From the NCBI RefSeq assembly GCF_014651815.1, contig NZ_BMXP01000002.1, positions 62,001-126,000 of the forward strand: 64,000 bases of DNA, written 5' to 3'. The position numbers and the translations under genes were made by a program. Numbering within the stretch: the stretch's first letter is position 1; each line of letters opens with the position of its first letter. This stretch comes from Alteromonas halophila. Its GTDB lineage: Bacteria > Pseudomonadota > Gammaproteobacteria > Enterobacterales > Alteromonadaceae. Below are positions 32,265-42,329 of this stretch, piece after piece. The notes beneath the pieces were generated by a model that was given only the letters and a program-made list of their open reading frames with translations, did no database searches and was not told where the DNA came from.

Positions 32265-33089
32265 ATGCCATTAATGAAAGCTAAGCCAACTTCTGCCGGT
32301 CGTCGTCACGTCGTTAAGGTTGTAAATCATGACCTGCACAAAGGCGCGCCGTATGCACCACTGTTGGAAAAAAACAGCAAGTCTGGTGGTCGTAACAACA
32401 ATGGTCGTATTACAACACGTCACATTGGCGGTGGTCACAAGCATCACTACCGTGTAATTGACTTTAAACGCAACAAAGACGGCATTCCTGCCAAAGTTGA
32501 GCGTTTAGAATATGATCCAAACCGCTCTGCAAACATTGCTCTGGTACTGTATGCAGACGGTGAGCGTCGTTACATCCTGGCGCCTAAGGGAATGAAAGCG
32601 GGTGATACAGTACAGTCTGGTACTCAATCACCAATTAAAGCAGGTAACACCCTGCCGCTGCGCAACATCCCGGTTGGTACCGTTGTACACGCTGTAGAAA
32701 TGAAGCCTGGCAAAGGTGCACAACTTGCACGTTCTGCTGGTGCTTACGTTCAGATCCTGGCACGTGACGGTAACTACGTTACGCTGCGTATGCGTTCTGG
32801 CGAAATGCGTAAAGTATTGTCTGATTGCCGCGCCACTATTGGTGAAGTAGGTAATGCAGAACATATGCTGCGTTCACTGGGTAAAGCGGGTGCAACTCGC
32901 TGGCGCGGTGTTCGTCCTACTGTTCGTGGTGTTGCCATGAACCCAATCGACCACCCACACGGTGGTGGTGAAGGACGTACATCTGGTGGCCGTCACCCAG
33001 TTTCACCTTGGGGTACTCCTACTAAAGGTAAGAAGACCCGAAGCAACAAGCGTACTGATAAACTTATCGTACGTCGTCGTAACAAGTAA
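32265..33089 (+). CDS. rplB: 50S ribosomal protein L2
   Basis: A 274-residue 50S core protein needed for subunit joining. [13 protein letters not shown] and the C-terminal [20 protein letters not shown] with the key histidine are diagnostic. It starts 14 bases after rplW. Confidence 0.98.
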   Translation: MPLMKAKPTSAGRRHVVKVVNHDLHKGAPYAPLLEKNSKSGGRNNNGRITTRHIGGGHKHHYRVIDFKRNKDGIPAKVERLEYDPNRSANIALVLYADGERRYILAPKGMKAGDTVQSGTQSPIKAGNTLPLRNIPVGTVVHAVEMKPGKGAQLARSAGAYVQILARDGNYVTLRMRSGEMRKVLSDCRATIGEVGNAEHMLRSLGKAGATRWRGVRPTVRGVAMNPIDHPHGGGEGRTSGGRHPVSPWGTPTKGKKTRSNKRTDKLIVRRRNK

Positions 33090-33104
33090 AAGCGAGGATT
33101 CACC

Positions 33105-33380
33105 ATGCCACGTTCTCTCAAGAAAGGTCCTTTTATTGACCTTCACTTGCTGAAGAAGGTAGAGGCTGCAGTGGAAAAGAACGAGCGTAAACCAATTAAA
33201 ACCTGGTCTCGCCGTTCCATGATCATCCCAGATATGATTGGGTTGACCATTGCGGTCCATAACGGTCGACAGCACGTTCCAGTTCTGGTCAACGAAGAAA
33301 TGGTCGGCCATAAGTTGGGCGAATTCGCGCCAACGCGTACTTACCGCGGTCATATCGCGGATAAGAAAAGCAAACGTTAA
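33105..33380 (+). CDS. rpsS: 30S ribosomal protein S19
   Basis: A 91-residue protein of the 30S head. [15 protein letters not shown] at the start and [16 protein letters not shown] near the end identify it. It starts 15 bases after rplB. Confidence 0.98.
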   Translation: MPRSLKKGPFIDLHLLKKVEAAVEKNERKPIKTWSRRSMIIPDMIGLTIAVHNGRQHVPVLVNEEMVGHKLGEFAPTRTYRGHIADKKSKR

Positions 33381-33391
33381 GGGGTAGGAAG

Positions 33392-33724
33392 ATGGAAGCA
33401 TTAGCTAAACACCGTTTTGCCCGCACGTCGGCTCAAAAAGCACGCTTGGTTGCGGATCAGGTTCGCGGAATGCACGTAGAAAAAGCCCTGGAGCTTTTAG
33501 CGTACAGCCCGAAAAAGAGCGCAGCGCTGATCAAGAAAGTTTTAGAATCTGCGATTGCAAACGCTGAACACAACGAAGGCGCGGACATCGACGAACTACG
33601 CGTCGCCAAAGTTTTCGTTGATGAAGGCCCAACAATGAAACGTATCAAGCCACGTGCCAAAGGACGTGCAGATCGTATCTTTAAGCGTAGCAGTCACATC
33701 ACTGTGGTTGTAGCGGATAACTAG
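33392..33724 (+). CDS. rplV: 50S ribosomal protein L22
   Basis: A 110-residue protein lining the exit tunnel with L4; changes in its hairpin give macrolide resistance in other bacteria. [16 protein letters not shown] and the hairpin [18 protein letters not shown] are typical and unaltered by eye. Confidence 0.98.
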   Translation: MEALAKHRFARTSAQKARLVADQVRGMHVEKALELLAYSPKKSAALIKKVLESAIANAEHNEGADIDELRVAKVFVDEGPTMKRIKPRAKGRADRIFKRSSHITVVVADN

Positions 33725-33733
33725 GAGTAGATA

Positions 33734-34435
33734 ATGGGACAGAAGGTACATCCTACGGGCATACGCCTGGGTATCAGCAAACCATGGACTTCTACCTGGT
33801 TCGCCAATACCGCAGACTATGCAGATAATCTGTATAACGATCATCAGGTACGTCAGTATCTGACGAAACAACTTAAAAATGCGTCGCTTTCTCGTATCGT
33901 AATCGAGCGTCCTGCGAAGAGCATCCGTGTGACTATTCACACAGCTCGTCCAGGTGTGGTTATCGGTAAGAAAGGTGAAGACGTAGAAAAGCTGCGTAAC
34001 TATGTGTCTAAGCTGGCCGGCGTGCCTGCTCAGATCAACATTGCTGAAGTACGTAAACCAGAGCTGGATGGCCAACTGGTTGCGGACAGCATCTCTAGCC
34101 AGCTTGAGCGTCGTGTAATGTTCCGTCGTGCCATGAAGCGCGCGGTACAAAACGCAATGCGTCTTGGTGCTAAAGGTATCAAAGTTGAAGTTAGCGGCCG
34201 TTTGGGCGGTGCAGAGATTGCACGTACTGAATGGTACCGTGAAGGTCGCGTACCGCTGCACACATTCCGTGCAGATATCGATTATGCGACATCTGAAGCG
34301 TCAACTACCTACGGTATCATCGGCGTGAAAGTATGGATCTTCAAAGGCGAGATTCTGGGCGGACTGCCTACAAATCAGGAGCCAACTCCTGAGAAGCCTA
34401 AGAAGAAAGGCCGCAGCGCTAAGCGAGAGGGCTAA
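33734..34435 (+). CDS. rpsC: 30S ribosomal protein S3
   Basis: A 233-residue protein at the mRNA entry. [13 protein letters not shown] starts it, and a KH domain follows ([13 protein letters not shown]). The basic C-terminal tail ([13 protein letters not shown]) is as in related bacteria. Confidence 0.98.
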   Translation: MGQKVHPTGIRLGISKPWTSTWFANTADYADNLYNDHQVRQYLTKQLKNASLSRIVIERPAKSIRVTIHTARPGVVIGKKGEDVEKLRNYVSKLAGVPAQINIAEVRKPELDGQLVADSISSQLERRVMFRRAMKRAVQNAMRLGAKGIKVEVSGRLGGAEIARTEWYREGRVPLHTFRADIDYATSEASTTYGIIGVKVWIFKGEILGGLPTNQEPTPEKPKKKGRSAKREG

Positions 34436-34438
34436 ATC

Positions 34439-34852
34439 ATGTTACAACCAAAACGCATGAAATTTCGTAAAATGCATAAAGGTCGTAACCGTGGTCTTGC
34501 TGTTGCAGGTAGCAAAGTAAGCTTCGGTACCTATGGCCTTAAAGCAACTGGCCGTGGTCGTATGACTGCACGCCAAATCGAAGCCGCGCGTCGTGCTATG
34601 ACTCGTCACGTTAAGCGTCAGGGTAAAATCTGGATCCGGGTATTCCCTGATAAGCCAATTACCGAGAAGCCTCTAGAGGTTCGTCAAGGTAAGGGTAAAG
34701 GTAACGTTGAATACTGGGTATGCCAGATTCAACCAGGTCGTGTCTTGTACGAGATGGAAGGTGTTCCTGAAGACCTGGCACGCGAGGCGTTTGAACTGGC
34801 AGCCGCTAAGCTGCCATTTAAAACAACCTTTGTAACTCGGACGGTGATGTAA
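34439..34852 (+). CDS. rplP: 50S ribosomal protein L16
   Basis: A 137-residue 50S protein near the A site. [19 protein letters not shown] is diagnostic. The arginine in the stretch [18 protein letters not shown] lies close to the position hydroxylated by YcfD (RoxA) in E. coli. Its stop shares one base with the rpmC start. Confidence 0.98.
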   Translation: MLQPKRMKFRKMHKGRNRGLAVAGSKVSFGTYGLKATGRGRMTARQIEAARRAMTRHVKRQGKIWIRVFPDKPITEKPLEVRQGKGKGNVEYWVCQIQPGRVLYEMEGVPEDLAREAFELAAAKLPFKTTFVTRTVM

Positions 34853-35043
34853 TGAAAGCGGCAGAACTGAAAGACAAAAGCGTAGAAGAGCTGAACGGCG
34901 AGCTGCTTGAGCTGCTTCGCGAACAGTTCAACCTGCGCATGCAGCACACAACAGGTCAGCTTGAAAAAACCGACCAGTTGAAAAAAGTGCGTCGTAACAT
35001 CGCGCGTGTTAAAACCATTCTGACTCAAAAGGCTGATGCGTAA
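34852..35043 (+). CDS. rpmC: 50S ribosomal protein L29
   Basis: A 63-residue helical protein near the tunnel exit. [20 protein letters not shown] and [16 protein letters not shown] match the family. It overlaps both neighbours by one base (TAATG), so all three genes are translationally coupled. Confidence 0.97.
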   Translation: MKAAELKDKSVEELNGELLELLREQFNLRMQHTTGQLEKTDQLKKVRRNIARVKTILTQKADA

Positions 35044-35300
35044 TGACTGAACAAAAAATTCGTACAGTACAAGGTCGTGTGGTTAGCAACAAAATGGATA
35101 AAACCATTACTGTTGTGGTTGAACGATTCGTTAAGCACCCAATCTATGGGAAGTTCATGAAGCGTTCGACTAAACTTCACGCCCACGACGAAGAAAACGT
35201 AGCCAACCAAGGCGATACTGTCACTCTGCGTGAGTGTCGTCCTCTGTCTAAGAACAAATCTTGGATGCTGGTAGACGTTGTAGAGAAAGCAGGCGTTTAA
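35043..35300 (+). CDS. rpsQ: 30S ribosomal protein S17
   Basis: An 85-residue early-binding 30S protein with an OB fold. [18 protein letters not shown] and [18 protein letters not shown] are typical. It is the last gene of the operon here, followed directly by an intrinsic terminator, with no rplN/rplX after it. Confidence 0.98.
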   Translation: MTEQKIRTVQGRVVSNKMDKTITVVVERFVKHPIYGKFMKRSTKLHAHDEENVANQGDTVTLRECRPLSKNKSWMLVDVVEKAGV

Positions 35301-35320
35301 TTACTCCTTCTTTCTTTTAG

Positions 35321-35349
35321 AAAAAGCCACTCTTCGGAGTGGCTTTTTT
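35321..35349 (+). terminator. Intrinsic terminator of the S10 operon
   Basis: GCCACTC and GAGTGGC form a seven-base stem around TTCG, an especially stable tetraloop, followed by six T. A-rich bases before the stem extend the pairing. It lies 20 bases after the rpsQ stop. Confidence 0.95.
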
Positions 35350-35537
35350 GTTTCTTCCTGTCTGATCGGCAGCAGGTTAAAGCCGATTATCGTGTTAAGG
35401 ATGAAAAATCCCCCAAGGCGGTGTATCTTAGCGCCTTTACCGAATAGCCAGTGCGAACTGCGCTGACGCTTTCATCTTCAGTAATCCGTTGATTAAGCAT
35501 TTCCGGCAAAACCGGTAATGCGTATAAGGATAAGTTT

Positions 35538-36986
35538 ATGCATTCAGGCATGCGTCAGGGAGTCTCTGTATTGTGGATGGCTGTCCTGCTTGCTGGTTCG
35601 TTTATGACGCTTAGCAGTAAGGCGTCAGGGGTTTCAAACTATCTGCCGCTAAATCAGTCGGTGCGGGCTGAGGCAGAAATCGACAGGGTCATTGCGCTGA
35701 CAAACGGCAATGCACTGATAAAGCCGTACAAAGTGGCCGATATTCAGGCACGCGTTGCCCAGATAAAAACAACCTATCCAACTCTGTATAAGCGTGTGAC
35801 TTCGTATCTTAAGCGTTATCAGACTCCCCTGGGGATCACCCACGCCGGTGCCGAAGTGGCTGCCACCAGTGATGCGAAAGGCAACTTACCTAACGCCCAT
35901 GGCAAATCCATGGATACCAATTACGAAGTGGCGCTGGCGGGCTATTATCAACCCTCCGATTATTTGTTGTTCTCAGCCGGCGGTGTCTATAACGACACGG
36001 ATAAGTGGCGGCATACAGGTTCGTTTGTCGGCATGGGCTTTGAGTACGCGCAGCTTGATATTGGCTATCGTGAACACTGGTATTCGCCCTTCAAACATGC
36101 TGCCATGCTGATGAGCACACACGCTGAAGCAGCGCCGTCTGTCACTTTAAGTAATGTACAGCCAATTACCGGCTGGGATATTCGCTACGAACTCTTTTAC
36201 AGCGAGCTTGCTGAGGTGGATGAGATCCGCCTGGGCGATGAGGTGTATCCAGGTCGACCGCGCCATGCAGGTCTGCACTTAAGCTTTTCACCGCTGGAAA
36301 ACTGGACGTTCGGCGTTAACCGCACCCTGCAATTTGGTGGTGGTGCCCGCGATGCAGGTTTTTCCGACTTTTTCGAAGCACTGTTTAATCCTGCCGGGAA
36401 AGACAACATTGAAGATCGCAGCGGCGATCCGAATTATGAATTTGGTAATCAGCAGGCGTCGGTGACTGCGCGTTATCACGCGAACTGGGGGATGCCCCTG
36501 GAGTTCTACGGTGAGTATGGCGGTGAAGACACCGAAGGCGAGAAGAATTACAAGCTGGGGAACATTACGGCGGGCTTAGGCGTGTTTGCGCCATATGTGA
36601 CAGATAATCTGGCGCTACGCTTTGAATACAACCATTGGTCACACCTTTGGTACGTGCATCATATTTACCGTGACGGCTACGTGAATGACGGTGTGATCAT
36701 GGGGCACTGGGCAGCGGAACTGCGCGGCGACGAGCGTCGCGCGCCAGGCGGCGCTGTACACACTCTCAGTGCACACTGGGAAATCTCCAGTTCACGCTTT
36801 GTTGATACCCGGGTGTCAGTGATACGCAATGATGAGAATACGCAACGTGACTATGAAACCGGCTATCAGCTGAAAACCACCTACAGTGAAGTTATCGGTG
36901 ACGGCATACTGGGCGTGACGCTGTTTTTGCAGCGTGACACCTTTGGTGACAGTCAGTCGCGGCTGGCTCTTAGCTACCAGTGGTAG
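35538..36986 (+). CDS. Wzi-like outer-membrane capsule assembly protein
   Basis: A 482-residue exported protein resembling Wzi, an outer-membrane beta-barrel that attaches capsule to the cell surface. A signal peptide (about 1-30) is followed by a helical region (40-100) and many amphipathic strands, and it ends LALSYQW with a terminal aromatic residue as outer-membrane barrels do. Segments such as GMGFEYAQLDIGYREHWYSP and FSPLENWTFGVNRTLQFGGG are of Wzi type. AAGGA precedes the ATG. The next gene is waaA, so an envelope polysaccharide role fits, but no capsule cluster is present. Confidence 0.82.
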   Translation: MHSGMRQGVSVLWMAVLLAGSFMTLSSKASGVSNYLPLNQSVRAEAEIDRVIALTNGNALIKPYKVADIQARVAQIKTTYPTLYKRVTSYLKRYQTPLGITHAGAEVAATSDAKGNLPNAHGKSMDTNYEVALAGYYQPSDYLLFSAGGVYNDTDKWRHTGSFVGMGFEYAQLDIGYREHWYSPFKHAAMLMSTHAEAAPSVTLSNVQPITGWDIRYELFYSELAEVDEIRLGDEVYPGRPRHAGLHLSFSPLENWTFGVNRTLQFGGGARDAGFSDFFEALFNPAGKDNIEDRSGDPNYEFGNQQASVTARYHANWGMPLEFYGEYGGEDTEGEKNYKLGNITAGLGVFAPYVTDNLALRFEYNHWSHLWYVHHIYRDGYVNDGVIMGHWAAELRGDERRAPGGAVHTLSAHWEISSSRFVDTRVSVIRNDENTQRDYETGYQLKTTYSEVIGDGILGVTLFLQRDTFGDSQSRLALSYQW

Positions 36987-37009
36987 CCCTAATTTGCCAC
37001 GGTCTGTAA

Positions 37010-38335
37010 ATGAAATCCGTTAGCCCTGCTTCGTATACGCCAACACTTAGTCAGTCTGTCGCCAGACATGCGTATTCGCTGCTGCTGGTACTGCTGGTAT
37101 GGCCGGTTATGCTGATTCGGCTGCTCGTTAGCCGCTTTCGGAGTCAGGCGGCGTATGCACGGTTACGTCAGCGTCTCGGCATGACCAGCGCCGATGTGCC
37201 GCAGGAAGGCGGCTATCTTTTTCATTGTGTGTCTGTCGGTGAGGTGGTGGCTGCTTCGGTAGTGATAAAAGCCCTGCAAGCGCGGCCAAACGCGCCGCCC
37301 ATCACCATCAGCACCACGACGGCGACGGGCGCAGAGCGGGTCCGGGCTATTTTCGGCGATTCCGTTAGTCACTGCTACCTTCCTTATGACTTCCCCTTAC
37401 TTATTGGCAGTTGGTTGAAACGGCAAAGCCCTAAGGCCGTGGTGATCACCGAAGTTGAGTTATGGCCAAACCTTATCCATGCCTGCTGGGCACAGTCGCG
37501 CCCAGTTGTTGTGATTAACGCGCGGATGACCGATAAGTCTGCGCGCAGTTACCGTAAAATTCCGGCACTGTTTACGCCCATGCTACACAAGCTGACCCAT
37601 GTGTGCGCGCAGGGCGAGCGGGATCACCGAAACTACCTGTCGCTGGGGCTGCCTGCGCACAACCTGACCCTCACCAATAATATTAAATTTGATCAGGTTG
37701 CTGCACTGACCAACGATAATCACGCCGGGTTTTTAAATCTGGCACGTGGTGACAGACCAGTCATCATCGGTGGCAGCACCCACGAACCAGAAGAAGACGC
37801 GTTACTGGATATGCTGGAAGCGCTGCTGCCTGACCACCCTAATCTGTTGCTTGTGCTTGTACCGCGTCACCCAGAGCGCTTTGCGGTTGTACAGCGTCTT
37901 ATTGAGCAGCGCAGCCTGCCTTTCATATCAACCTCAGCGAACAGCCACATCGATGCGTCTTGTAACCTGGTATTAGTGGATGAAATGGGCAGACTGAATC
38001 AGGCCTATCAGGTGGCAACTATCGCGTTTGTCGGCGGCTCACTTGCCGATCGCGGCGGGCACAATGCCCTGGAGCCTGCAGCGGTAAGTGTGCCGGTGAT
38101 TATGGGGCCGAATACTTACAATAACCCGGTTATCTGTGAGTACCTCGCGCAGCAGGGCGCGTTATATCTGGCTGAAGATGCAAAGCAGGTGACGGCACAA
38201 TGCGGTGACTGGCTACGCAACCCGGACGCCGCCCGGTTAGCCGGCGAAGCAGGCCGGGCGGTACTGGAGGCTAATCGTGGCGCGCTGTCGAAAACGCTGG
38301 ACGTGCTGAGCATGGTCAGGGCGCAGAGCCAGTAA
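37010..38335 (+). CDS. waaA: 3-deoxy-D-manno-octulosonic acid (Kdo) transferase
   Basis: An inner-membrane-bound GT30 glycosyltransferase of 441 residues that adds Kdo to lipid A precursor. One N-terminal hydrophobic anchor (about 22-42) is followed by CVSVGEVVAASVVIKAL (with the catalytic glutamate), STTTATGAERV, ITEVELWPNLIHAC and, near the C-terminus, FVGGSLADRGGHNALEPAA with the conserved HN-LEPA motif. It starts 23 bases after the Wzi-like gene. The waaA family match is firm. Confidence 0.95.
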   Translation: MKSVSPASYTPTLSQSVARHAYSLLLVLLVWPVMLIRLLVSRFRSQAAYARLRQRLGMTSADVPQEGGYLFHCVSVGEVVAASVVIKALQARPNAPPITISTTTATGAERVRAIFGDSVSHCYLPYDFPLLIGSWLKRQSPKAVVITEVELWPNLIHACWAQSRPVVVINARMTDKSARSYRKIPALFTPMLHKLTHVCAQGERDHRNYLSLGLPAHNLTLTNNIKFDQVAALTNDNHAGFLNLARGDRPVIIGGSTHEPEEDALLDMLEALLPDHPNLLLVLVPRHPERFAVVQRLIEQRSLPFISTSANSHIDASCNLVLVDEMGRLNQAYQVATIAFVGGSLADRGGHNALEPAAVSVPVIMGPNTYNNPVICEYLAQQGALYLAEDAKQVTAQCGDWLRNPDAARLAGEAGRAVLEANRGALSKTLDVLSMVRAQSQ

Positions 38336-38456
38336 TCCCACACACAGATGTATCTACGTAGTATTGCTGGCAGTCTTTATGGGCAGGTTTGATAATCAGT
38401 GTCGCTGATTAAAAAGTGAACCCTGCGCTGGTGCAGGAAAAACGGCGATTTGCACA

Positions 38457-38475
38457 TAACTGGTTCAACCAGTTA
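38457..38475. promoter_or_regulatory. 19-base perfect palindrome in a convergent gap
   Basis: TAACTGGTTCAACCAGTTA has nine-base arms around one base. The TGGT-N3-ACCA core is of the kind bound by GntR-family regulators such as FadR. The gap 38336-38664 lies between convergent genes and has no supported gene. It also holds a further imperfect hairpin (ATGTTGGCAA at 38528-38537 with TTGCTAACAT at 38543-38552). Confidence 0.5.
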
Positions 38476-38636
38476 GAGCTTTATACCCGTTTATATCCAT
38501 AAGTCACTGAATATAAAAAATAAATAAATGTTGGCAAGTGCTTTGCTAACATAGTGGTGACGTTGTACTGCAAGTAAAACAACAATACAAACGCAGTGAA
38601 TACATTGCACTTGCTTACACGTTTTCCAGGGAGAGG

Positions 38637-38660
38637 CACCCTGCCAGTAAAGGCAGGGTG
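38637..38660. terminator. Strong hairpin between waaA and the antiporter gene
   Basis: CACCCTGCC pairs exactly with GGCAGGGTG around six bases. The plus strand continues CATTTTA, giving a short T run. It is five bases after the minus-strand antiporter stop and probably ends transcripts from either side. Confidence 0.65.
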
Positions 38661-38664
38661 CATT

Positions 38665-40470
38665 TTACGCTTCGCTGCTCTTTTTCTCCGGATCGATAAG
38701 ACTAATCACCCGCCAGCCAGGCTCAGGCAACAGATCGCGGCCATTGATGAAGGTATAAATATGATCTTCTGCATCAAGGGCAATCAGCGGCGTGACCCGA
38801 ACACCATATTTCTCAAGATAGTCTCCAAAATCAAACTCTTCACTTAAGCGAGTGGTTTTTACGATGCCTCCGCGTGCCGCCGATGAGGCGAGTACACCGT
38901 ATGTCACACCCTCATCAAATAAGGTGAGTTTTTTCGCATAGTGGTCACTGACCTGATGACTTGGTCGGGTAGACTGTTCGTTACTGGTCAGTGCCCACAC
39001 CTTGTCTTTGCCCATGGTGTACTCAAAATGATAGGCAATCATGGGGTTGAGCTGTTTGTAGGGTGACATGATCAGCACCGTGCCAAAAGTACTCATCTCA
39101 AGGTGGCGTGACGCATGATCCGACATAGGATTGCCGAAATAAACCGGAATATCCATCATTCTGGCCTCGCGAATAGCATCCCAGTTGGTGTCTGCAATGC
39201 ACACGTTGATCCCCTGATTTTGCATCTCTTCGGCCATTAGCCGGTTGAACTTGGCACCACCGAATATAAGAAAGCCGGTGGGCGGTGGTGAGCGTACCTT
39301 GAGCAGGCTGGCTACGGGACGCGCTGTCAGGCTCTGAACCACCACCGTTGCAATGATCACCAGAAACACAATGGGCACAATGATATTAGCACCCTCGTAA
39401 CCCATCTCTTCCAGTTTGAGTGAAAACAGGGCTGAAATCGCAGCCGCAACTATCCCGCGTGGGGCAACCCACGAGAGTAGTGCGATTTCCCGTAGATTGA
39501 GACCAGCACCGACAGAAGAAACCAGCACTGCCAGGGGACGGGCGATAAACATAATGGCTGCAAGTACCACTACGACACCCCAGCCAAGATCAGTGACCTC
39601 GGTCAGGTTCAGGCGGGTGGCCAGCAATATAAACAAGCCGGAAATAAGCAGTACGCTCAGTGTTTCCTTAAATTCCAGGATGTCTTCTACATCCACATTT
39701 TTCATATTCGCCAGCATAATGCCGCAGATGGTCACAGCCAGCAGGCCTGATTCATGAGCGACATAATTAGATGCGGCGAAGATCCCCAGAATAATGCACA
39801 GTACCGCGGTATTTTGCAGATAATGAGGGATCAAATCTTTACGCAGGGCAATACCAAGTAAGTAACCACCCGCTAACCCTAAAAAGCTTCCTATACCAAT
39901 AGTTTTGCCAAAGGTCATCAGTGTATGGGTAATGGCCGTTTCCTGAGATGCGATAATGAACTCGAACACCAGTACCGCGAGCAATGCGCCGATAGGATCG
40001 ATAATAATGCCTTCCCAGCGCAGAATATTCGCCAGATTGGTCTTGGGCCTGACGGTACGGAGCATGGGTACGATGACCGTAGGGCCGGTGACGGTCACAA
40101 TGGCACCGAAAAGAAATGACAGCTGCCAGGTCAGCCCAAGCGTGTAATGTGCAGCCACCGCCGCGACAATCCAGGTAACGGCCACCCCGATAGTGCAGAG
40201 ATTCCGAACCATATTGCCATGTCCGGCAATATCAGAGAACTTGAGTGTCAGAGAGCCTTCGAACAGGATAATGGCGACAGAAAGCGATACAACCGGAAAT
40301 AACAGGTCGCCAAACAGCGCATCGGCATTCAGTACGCCGGTTACCGGGCCCACAAGGATCCCAACGATAAGCAAAGGTAAAATGGCGGGCAGCCGGACCT
40401 TGTACGCAAAATACTGGCAACTGATTGACAGCAGGCCAACCATTACCAACGAAACCAGTGGATCTGACAA
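38665..40470 (-). CDS. Cation:proton antiporter (CPA1/NhaP type) with C-terminal regulatory domain
   Basis: A 601-residue inner-membrane exchanger. About twelve hydrophobic segments (1-395) include the family regions ILFEGSLTLKFSDI, TVTGPTVIVPML and EGIIIDPIGALLAVLVFEF, with the paired acidic/polar residues of the ion path, and WVAPRGIVAAAISALF. The C-terminus (about 405-601) begins like a TrkA-N nucleotide-binding domain (TGFLIFGGAKFNRLMAEEM, VCIADTNWDAIREAR). It exchanges Na+ or K+ for H+ by family inference. The start is TTG with AAGGA seven bases before it. It appears monocistronic. Confidence 0.9.
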   Translation of the reverse strand: MSDPLVSLVMVGLLSISCQYFAYKVRLPAILPLLIVGILVGPVTGVLNADALFGDLLFPVVSLSVAIILFEGSLTLKFSDIAGHGNMVRNLCTIGVAVTWIVAAVAAHYTLGLTWQLSFLFGAIVTVTGPTVIVPMLRTVRPKTNLANILRWEGIIIDPIGALLAVLVFEFIIASQETAITHTLMTFGKTIGIGSFLGLAGGYLLGIALRKDLIPHYLQNTAVLCIILGIFAASNYVAHESGLLAVTICGIMLANMKNVDVEDILEFKETLSVLLISGLFILLATRLNLTEVTDLGWGVVVVLAAIMFIARPLAVLVSSVGAGLNLREIALLSWVAPRGIVAAAISALFSLKLEEMGYEGANIIVPIVFLVIIATVVVQSLTARPVASLLKVRSPPPTGFLIFGGAKFNRLMAEEMQNQGINVCIADTNWDAIREARMMDIPVYFGNPMSDHASRHLEMSTFGTVLIMSPYKQLNPMIAYHFEYTMGKDKVWALTSNEQSTRPSHQVSDHYAKKLTLFDEGVTYGVLASSAARGGIVKTTRLSEEFDFGDYLEKYGVRVTPLIALDAEDHIYTFINGRDLLPEPGWRVISLIDPEKKSSEA

Positions 40471-40686
40471 GGTGATATCCTTCTTAGTATTTGATTTCCA
40501 TCAGTCTGAGGCATCAAGCCCCGTTATTATCATGTTTTGAACAAGTAAACCCACAGATAGGATCAAAAACATCTGTGAGAAACAAATTTTAATTTAATGC
40601 AATACTGGGTAAACTTTAAGCACAGATTGCTGCACGTACGGTTTTACCGTGCGATGTCATGGTTAACTCTACCAGGAACCAGTGTG

Positions 40687-41556
40687 ATGCAGGGAAGGCA
40701 GAAAACGTTTACAAGTATCAGCCAGGTGGTGCTGATGTGTATCACGCTACTTGCATGCGCCTCCCCTGACTACCCGCCTGCGGTCACACTAAAGAAAGTA
40801 AGCCAGGTTACGCTGCCGCCTGGCCTTGCTGAGACGTCAGGACTTTACTGTCGGGAAGACAGCCTTCTGACTATCAATGACTCAGGGAATCTGCCCCTAA
40901 TCCACACCATCGACTATCAGGGAAATATACAGTCTGCCACGCGGGTCGCTGCGCCTAATAACGACTGGGAAGCAATAACGCTGACCGGTGATACGCTGGT
41001 TGTTGCTGATATTGGTAATAATCGTGGTAACCGAACCGATCTGTCGCTTATCACAATCAACAGTAAAAGCGGCGAAACGCGAAGGCGTCTGCCACTGGCA
41101 TATAAGGCCAACCCGGTGTCGGCCAATCAGGCCTATGCGCATGACTTCGATGCAGAAGCGATAACAGCTGTCCAAAATACGGTGTATTTATTCTCCAAAA
41201 GCTGGGCCACGCAGATTGCCAATGTTTATCGCTTTACCCTTGATGATGATCTGACCGCATTACGCCCACAAAAGACGATTCAAGGGCTACCGGGTGTGAT
41301 CACCGGTGCAGACTGGGATAGCGGACGACACCAATTTGTACTGATTGGCTATCTCAGCGATCCTTTTGGTAACTTTGATGCGTTTATTTCGCGCCTTGAC
41401 CGCAATTTACGGGTACTGGATACATGGCCACTGACTGATTTCAAACAGGTAGAGGGCATATGCGTTAGCGCTAATGGCGACTACTGGATTTCACAGGAAG
41501 CAGGCAGTGGCAGTCAGGCGGTACTGGCGCAGTTTCGGCTTCAAAACGAACGCTAA
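40687..41556 (+). CDS. Uncharacterised beta-propeller-like lipoprotein
   Basis: A lipid-anchored protein of 289 residues. The signal sequence ends in the lipobox LLAC. The rest is a series of beta-rich repeats (LPPGLAETSGLYCREDSLLT, DWEAITLTGDTLVVADIGNN, ITGADWDSGRHQFVLIGYLS, KQVEGICVSANGDYWIS), which suggests a propeller fold of the SdiA/phytase-like kind with no assigned function. The frame is open from 40597, but the ATG at 40687 with AGGAA upstream places the signal peptide at the start. Confidence 0.75.
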   Translation: MQGRQKTFTSISQVVLMCITLLACASPDYPPAVTLKKVSQVTLPPGLAETSGLYCREDSLLTINDSGNLPLIHTIDYQGNIQSATRVAAPNNDWEAITLTGDTLVVADIGNNRGNRTDLSLITINSKSGETRRRLPLAYKANPVSANQAYAHDFDAEAITAVQNTVYLFSKSWATQIANVYRFTLDDDLTALRPQKTIQGLPGVITGADWDSGRHQFVLIGYLSDPFGNFDAFISRLDRNLRVLDTWPLTDFKQVEGICVSANGDYWISQEAGSGSQAVLAQFRLQNER

Positions 41557-41680
41557 GTGCCCGGCTAATACTATCCATACGCATCAGTCTTAATACGTAA
41601 AGCGATTAAACATTAACCTATACTGCAAACGTCGATAACGGCAATGGCCGTTGAAGCAACGCCAATCAGGCGGAGGCAGT

Positions 41681-42268
41681 ATGAATACCGTTAAAGTTTT
41701 TTGTAGTTATGCACTGGCGATCACCACGCTGTTGGTCAGTGCGGCGCACGCTAATACGCTTTCACCGGCTAAATGGCTTGCATCTGCTGTCGGCGAGACA
41801 GTAGAAATCGACATGCAGGTAGATAAACATAAACTGTCTTTTAAAGGCTGCAAGCAGACCCGTTACTCGCTGACCATGTCACGACAGCTAGCCCCGGACT
41901 GGCAGGTTGAAGCCATTGCGCATTACGGCCGTGGTGCACTGAGTTTTGGTACCTTAACCCAGACAGTGAAAACACAGGCACTGGAGCTGGTAGCCTGGCA
42001 TGAATTTAATGATGATATGCGGGTAGGTGTCATGCACAAGGCGCAGCCCGGTCATGAGATTGTCTTATTAATGGGCGATGACCTGGACTTACCGACCAGT
42101 AAAACGCTGGGACTGTATGTCGATATGGAGATTGGCATATCGACCGAACAGTCCGTGCGTATTACGCTTTTGCGGGAAACCTGGAATGCTGATTCGGCCT
42201 CGGTACCACTGGCGTGGCGACGTAGTCAGGACAGCCAGGTGCAGCTTAGTTACTCCATGGCGTTCTGA
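41681..42268 (+). CDS. Secreted beta-rich protein, possible small outer-membrane barrel
   Basis: A 195-residue exported protein of unrecognised family. A signal peptide ending in SAAHA is followed by alternating strand patterns (QTRYSLTMSRQLAPDWQVEA, VRITLLRETWNADS) and it ends QVQLSYSMAF, with a terminal phenylalanine typical of outer-membrane barrels. A strong GGAGG precedes the ATG at 41681. An intrinsic terminator follows directly, so it is a single-gene unit. Confidence 0.7.
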   Translation: MNTVKVFCSYALAITTLLVSAAHANTLSPAKWLASAVGETVEIDMQVDKHKLSFKGCKQTRYSLTMSRQLAPDWQVEAIAHYGRGALSFGTLTQTVKTQALELVAWHEFNDDMRVGVMHKAQPGHEIVLLMGDDLDLPTSKTLGLYVDMEIGISTEQSVRITLLRETWNADSASVPLAWRRSQDSQVQLSYSMAF

Positions 42269-42283
42269 GTATTCACTGAAACC

Positions 42284-42306
42284 GCCCGGTCAAACCGGGC
42301 TTTTTT
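42284..42306 (+). terminator. Intrinsic terminator after the small barrel-like gene
   Basis: GCCCGGT pairs with ACCGGGC around CAA and is followed by six T. It lies 15 bases after the stop codon and 24 bases before the end of the convergent chemoreceptor gene. Confidence 0.93.
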
Positions 42307-42329
42307 ATCAAGCGGTACAGCACGCATCC

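Noticed and set aside
33596..34261. Minus-strand open frame of 221 codons opposite rplV/rpsC
   Set aside because: Shadow of the biased codon use of ribosomal protein genes; no family features.
38481..38663. Minus-strand open frame of 60 codons in the waaA/antiporter gap
   Set aside because: It overlaps the terminator hairpin and has no ribosome-binding site.
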